The notes under the pieces were generated by a model that saw nothing but the letters and a program-made list of their open reading frames with translations, did not search any database and was not told the origin of the DNA. The position numbers and the translations under genes were made by a program. A stretch of 22,144 nucleotides of DNA from Isotricha intestinalis (taxonomy: Eukaryota > Ciliophora > Litostomatea > Vestibuliferida > Isotrichidae). Shown piece by piece: positions 18,633 through 22,144 of this stretch. How positions within the stretch are numbered: the stretch's first letter is position 1; each line of letters begins with the position of its first letter. The stretch is from assembly GCA_023807065.1 (NCBI GenBank), contig JAJJLU010000058.1:1-22144 (forward strand). Direction: 5' to 3'.

Positions 18633-19582
18633 TTATTCAACCCCTAATCCAGCAGCATTAAATATTTCAGTTCCATTTTCATTTCTTACAAAATGATGAA
18701 AAGACTCATCATAAATAGTTCATTTATCATGAAAAGTGGTATTAAATTTTTCAGAAATTAACTTAAATAATCAATATTAACATGAGTAGTAACATCATCA
18801 ATATATTTTTCCTGAAGAGCCCAATCTCTAGCTTCAATAAATTGAGTCATATTTCCAAGTCCACCAATAACACAACAACTAAGAAAAGTCCATGCAAATT
18901 GCATTCCTTCAACATTCCATTGATAATCTACATTTTTTAATCCAGTTCCACATTTAATAAATTCTTGATTATCACATTTATAATAAACTTCATTTCAATT
19001 AATATCATTATAAAAATCATCATTAATATTATTATTCTCATTTATTCCAACTTGATATTTTCTCCCATTTATCATTATTGCATCAATTGGTTTTCCATAA
19101 ATTCCAGCTTTTCCAAAATCAATATCATAAATATTATATTTTGAAATTTCAGGTGTCCAATCTCCATTTAAAATATGAACTTTATGTTTGGCTCCTTTTA
19201 CTGATATACAATCTATTATTTTTCCATTTCCTGCATAATCTTTTTGAGATATAATTTGAGAATTTCCTGTTACTGGAGGAAGCCAGTTAGAATCTTTTAT
19301 ATGAACTCTATATGGGAGATTACCATCTATTCTTATTGCTGTTATTGGAACCCCTAATTTTCCAGAATAACCTTTTATGGAATCTTTTTCGTTATATCCA
19401 GAAACTTCTTGAAGCCATTGTATTGAGGTTGCTAATGGAAGGAAAAAATAAGAAGGAACATTTTGTTTTTTTTGGAAATATGATTTATTTAAATTTTTTA
19501 TTTTATTTATTTTAATGTTGATATTTGAAATTTTTATTATTAAATTATCAGTTATTTTATTGTCTATATCATTTACAATTGT
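18633..19582 (-). pseudogene. Pseudogene with bacterial-type cell-wall-binding repeats
   Basis: The minus strand from 19582 has no in-frame ATG. It encodes three related repeats of the type found on Clostridia lysozymes and endolysins: WLQEVSGYNEKDSIKGYSG, then VPITAIRIDGNLPYRVHI; NWLPPVTGN with YAGNGKIIDCISVKGAKHKV; and DWTPEISKYNIYD with GIYGKPIDAIMINGRKYQVG. A Trp/Cys-bearing C-terminal region follows (FAWTFLSCCVIGGLGNMTQF, EARDWALQEKYIDD). It is broken by TGA at 18995-18997 and 18720-18722, both at apparent Trp sites, and by a frame change near 18762-18781 that a 20-nt GT-AG segment could also explain. It ends in TAA at 18633-18635. G+C is higher than in its surroundings. I infer a gene acquired from Firmicutes that has recently been lost. 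No catalytic domain is seen. Confidence 0.7.
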
Positions 19583-20392
19583 TTAAAATATATAATAATT
19601 ATTAATAATTAATTTCCAATTTTATTGATATAAATTAAAAAATTATAAATACAAGAGAAAACTTAAATTAAACCAAGAAGATTATTGATATCTAAGATTT
19701 TTAACATTTAATTGATATATAATTAAACAATCTGATAAAATTAAAGCATAAATAAAATAGAAATGATTAATATAATATTAAACATAATTTAAATATTTAT
19801 ACAAAGAATTTGTAGATCAATAAATTATAATATAGAACATACAGGATATAATTAAATCAATTGCTGAAAAATAAAAAAACTTAAATAATAGTCAGTGCGG
19901 TTTAATTCGAATTTATTGTAATACTATTTGATAAGATTTTCCCTTCTATCTGATTCCTATAAATAATAGATAAAATTTGGATTTACTTCAAAGAAAAAAT
20001 TTTTTAAGCATATACATAATTGTATCCTAAATATTGAAATTTTAATAATTGTGTAACAAAAATGAATTACAAAATAATTAATTGCAAGATAAATAAATAG
20101 GGATAATAAAAATAAGTTATAATCTATGATAATTTTTTTGGCTGATGGTTATCATTCAAAAGTGTAAAATTTATTTTTGTAGATTTATCAATGAATTTAT
20201 CAATGATTTCCTGAAACTATTATTTTTAAAGATAATAAAGTGAAATTTTAAGAATTAATTTCTTTCTAACTTTAAATTCTTAAAAATACTTTAAAAAAAT
20301 GTCATTTCTAAAATTCAAAAATAAATTATATAAAAAAGAAATAATATTTATTAAAAATAATTAATTATATAGTTATTATTTTTCAAATACAT
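19583..20392. other. Gap, no firm gene
   Basis: Upstream of the pseudogene on its strand and downstream of the pseudokinase-MORN gene. The minus strand near 19960-19870 yields NQIEGKILSNSITINSN before a TAA, a possible coding scrap. A slightly G/C-richer patch (gtcagtgcggtttaattcga) at about 19891 has no assigned role. Confidence 0.4.
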
Positions 20393-20917
20393 TTAAACTT
20401 TATTTCCATTTTTCCATTCTCCATCAAATTTTATTTTCCCATTTTTATCATACATTATTCCCTTTCCTTCCTTTAAATTATTTTTCCATTCACCATCATA
20501 TTTTTCACCATTATTAAAATAGTAAATTCCTTTTCCTTCCATATTTCCATTTTTCCATTCACCATCAAATTTATTTCCACTATTCCAATAAAAAATTCCT
20601 TTTCCTTCTTTTTTATCATTTTTCCATTCACCATCATATTTATTTCCATTGTTATAATAAAATATACCTTTTCCTTCCTTTATATTATTTTTCCATTCAC
20701 CATCATATTTTTCACCATTATTAAAATAGTAAATTCCTTTTCCTTCCATGTTTCCATTTTTCCATTCACCATCATATTTATCACCTTTAAATTTATCATT
20801 ATTTAAATAATATATTCCTTTTCCTTCTTTTTTATCATCTTTCCATTCACCATCATATTTACTTCCATCTTTCCAAATATATATTCCCTTTCCTTGTCTT
20901 TTATTATTTTCAAATTC
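20393..20917 (-). repeat. MORN-coding tandem repeat, 69-bp period with 207-bp higher order
   Basis: The basic unit is 23 residues (69 bases). Units recur in sets of three: DKKEGKG, GNMEGKG and NIKEGKG, then again DKKEGKG, GNMEGKG and NLKEGKG. The DNA near 20478-20573 and 20685-20780 is almost identical at an offset of 207 bases, showing duplication of a three-unit block. Confidence 0.85.
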
Positions 20918-21843
20918 TCCAATATATTTTCCATTGTTATATTCTTTTATTATTATTCTATAATTTTAATAAATAATATTTCTTACTCTCTTTGAGCAAC
21001 TGAATCATTTTTTATTTTTATAATATAACATTCTTCTATTATTTCATTAATATTTAATCTTTCATTTGGATTTACTTTTAACAAATTTGTTATTAAATGT
21101 AATAATTGTTCTGAATATTTGTTGTTTAAAAAGTCAAAATATTTTCCTTCTTTTATATTTTTCATTCTTATTCCAACAGATATTGAATCATCAAAAAAAG
21201 GATGCTTTAATTGAGTTAATTCATATAATATTATTCCTAAATTCCAAATATTACTTTTATAATCATAAGATTGTTCGATCATATTTTCAGGACTTAAATA
21301 AGAAAGTGTTTCTATGTTTATTTGTCCTTCTGTTTCAAAATTTAATATTGTAGAAGTATTAAAATCTCCTATCTTAATTTTGTTGTCTTTTGTTAAAAAT
21401 ATATTATTAGTTTTTAAATTTATATTTAATATTTGATTTTCAAAAATATATTTGATTCCTTCACATATTTCTATGAACCAATCAATAATTTGATTTTCTT
21501 TAAATGGTTCATTTTTGTTTTTGTGTTTTTGTATTTTTTTTGATAAATCTCCTCCTTCTGCATATTCCATTATTATAATTTCTTTATTCTTTTCTATTAT
21601 AAATTCATACCATTTTATAATATTTGGATGATTTAATTTTAACATCATTACTCCTTCTTTTTTTAATTTTTTTCTTATATTTTCATCTAATTTTGATAAA
21701 TTTATTTGCTTAATTATTACTTTTTGATTATTATCTTTTTTTTTGCTTAAATATACTTGTTTGATTTCATCTTGAAATAAAATATCAATTTGATTGTATT
21801 TTATACTTTGAAATTTTTGTTCTTTTGATTTTTTCTTTAGCAT
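20393..21843 (-). CDS. NEK-like pseudokinase fused to eight MORN repeats, two exons
   Basis: Exon 1 is 21843-20987 and exon 2 is 20957-20393; the product is 473 residues. Residues about 15-275 are a kinase fold: ATP-site Lys K45 in VIIK, LNHPNIIKWYEF, hinge MEYAEGG (92-98), LKTNNIFL (143-150), SPE 184-186 and NIWNLGIILYEL. It looks catalytically dead: no glycine loop, HRD replaced by N140-I-N142, and DFG replaced by D160-F-N162. After the splice, eight MORN units follow (YIGEFENNKRQGKG, then seven of the YDGEWKN..-EGKGIY type). MORN repeats bind membranes or other proteins, so a lipid-associated or ciliary scaffold is likely. The LKTNN and SPE motifs resemble NEK kinases. Without splicing, the kinase part would end at the TAA inside the intron. 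Confidence 0.87.
20958..20986 (-). other. 29-nt intron joining pseudokinase and MORN exons
   Basis: GTAAGAAATA to AATTATAG on the minus strand, phase 2 (GA joined to A makes GAA). Retention gives an immediate TAA, which is why the two halves look like separate genes. The MORN frame has no ATG between the upstream in-frame stop and its first repeat, so it needs this splice. Confidence 0.9.
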
Positions 21844-22121
21844 TTTTAAAATGTTAACATTATTTTCTTTTTATTTTTTATTTAAAAAGAATTATAATTA
21901 ATTTATTGAAATCTTATAAATTAAAATCACAAATTATATATTTATATACTCTTTAAATCAATCACTTGTTCATATTTTATTTATATTTCATTTATCATTA
22001 AATTTTTTGCTGAATGGATTTTATTGTGTCCTATTCGAGTCCCGTCCCGGAGCGAAAATAATTTTATACAAATAAAATAAAAAAATATGTATTATTATCA
22101 ATTTTTAAATAATTATGATGA
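21844..22121. other. Subtelomeric spacer with promoter of the pseudokinase gene
   Basis: About 280 A/T-rich bases between the pseudokinase start and the right telomere. They must hold the promoter of that gene, and they include the GC-rich scrap at 22034-22054. No other gene is seen. Confidence 0.5.
22034..22054 (+). other. GC-rich tRNA T-loop-like scrap near the telomere
   Basis: TTCGAGT followed by CCCGTCCCGGAGCG is far more G/C-rich than anything nearby. TTCGAGT matches the seven-base tRNA T loop, and CCCGT would be the 3' half of a T stem. However, the preceding bases (TCCTA) do not pair with it, and no D arm, anticodon arm or 5' acceptor strand is visible upstream. It is therefore not an intact tRNA gene. 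A tRNA remnant or a chromosome-end motif are both possible. Confidence 0.4.
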
Positions 22122-22144
22122 TTTGGGGATTGGGGATTGGGGAT
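22122..22144. repeat. Right telomere, GGGGATT repeats
   Basis: GGGGATT at 22125-22131 and 22132-22138, then GGGGAT, follow ATTT. The G-rich strand runs 5' to 3' toward the end, as a telomere should. It is the exact complement of the left-end repeat, so the window is a linear chromosome read end to end. Confidence 0.95.

Noticed and set aside
19312..19515. Plus-strand 67-codon open frame
   Set aside because: Antisense of the cell-wall-binding repeat pseudogene, whose repeats are recognisable.
22021..22070. A tRNA gene at the right end
   Set aside because: Only a T-loop-like and acceptor-like 3' part is present; the T stem does not pair and the other arms are missing.
1..22144. A reassigned genetic code for the whole organism (UAR as Gln, UGA as Trp)
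   Set aside because: The intact conserved genes (CDPK, VHS-GAT, WD40, pseudokinase-MORN, B-box) use only CAR and TGG and end at ordinary stops; in-frame stops occur only in frames that also look damaged.

Overview
The window looks like one complete, very small chromosome. It opens with tandem CCCCAAT repeats and closes with the complementary GGGGATT repeats, so both ends are telomeric. A 22 kb linear molecule with a telomere at each end, extreme A+T richness (about 15% G+C in lines I counted by eye) and tiny introns (27 to 32 nt, one of 75 nt) point to a ciliate macronuclear minichromosome. The intact genes use the ordinary code: Gln is CAA/CAG, Trp is TGG, and reading frames end in TAA, TAG or TGA. 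Together with the A+T content and a bacterial-type cell-wall-binding gene remnant, this would fit a litostome such as a rumen ciliate. That placement is inference. The heptamer differs from the TTGGGG of Tetrahymena and the TTTTGGGG of Euplotes and Oxytricha.

Layout, left to right: telomere; the 3' stub of a truncated tandem gene copy (34-94); an intact four-span membrane protein gene (133-1866, +); a 2 kb stretch with no firm gene; a convergent pair of coiled-coil genes (3901-4452 + and 4498-5583 -), the second with a PH-like C-terminal domain; a small, probably acylated protein (5677-5928, +); a B-box/coiled-coil protein (6347-7507, -); a calcium-dependent protein kinase (8180-9736, -); a coiled-coil/WD40 protein (10460-11965, +); a decayed gene (12748-13369, -); a VHS-GAT endosomal adaptor gene with a 29-nt intron (13528-15491, +); a four-exon gene of unknown function (15629-16887, -); a heavily decayed membrane-protein gene (17130-17962, +); a young pseudogene with bacterial-type cell-wall-binding repeats (18633-19582, -); a NEK-like pseudokinase fused through a 29-nt intron to eight MORN repeats (20393-21843, -); a GC-rich tRNA-like scrap; telomere.

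The genes do not form an operon or a recognisable pathway. Their themes are ordinary for ciliates: calcium signalling, membrane-anchored scaffolds, coiled coils and endosomal sorting. Three genes change substantially when introns are read: the VHS domain gains its N-terminal half, the MORN protein joins a kinase-like domain, and the 15629-16887 gene gains three 5' exons.

The most unusual signal is in the decayed genes. Nearly every in-frame stop sits where a single C-to-T change (CAA to TAA, CAG to TAG, or TGG to TGA on the other strand) would create it, so those frames read through as plausible protein with Gln and Trp. Graded AT-biased decay is the simplest explanation; local recoding is the alternative. 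No rRNA, intact tRNA, CRISPR array, transposon or insertion sequence was seen.
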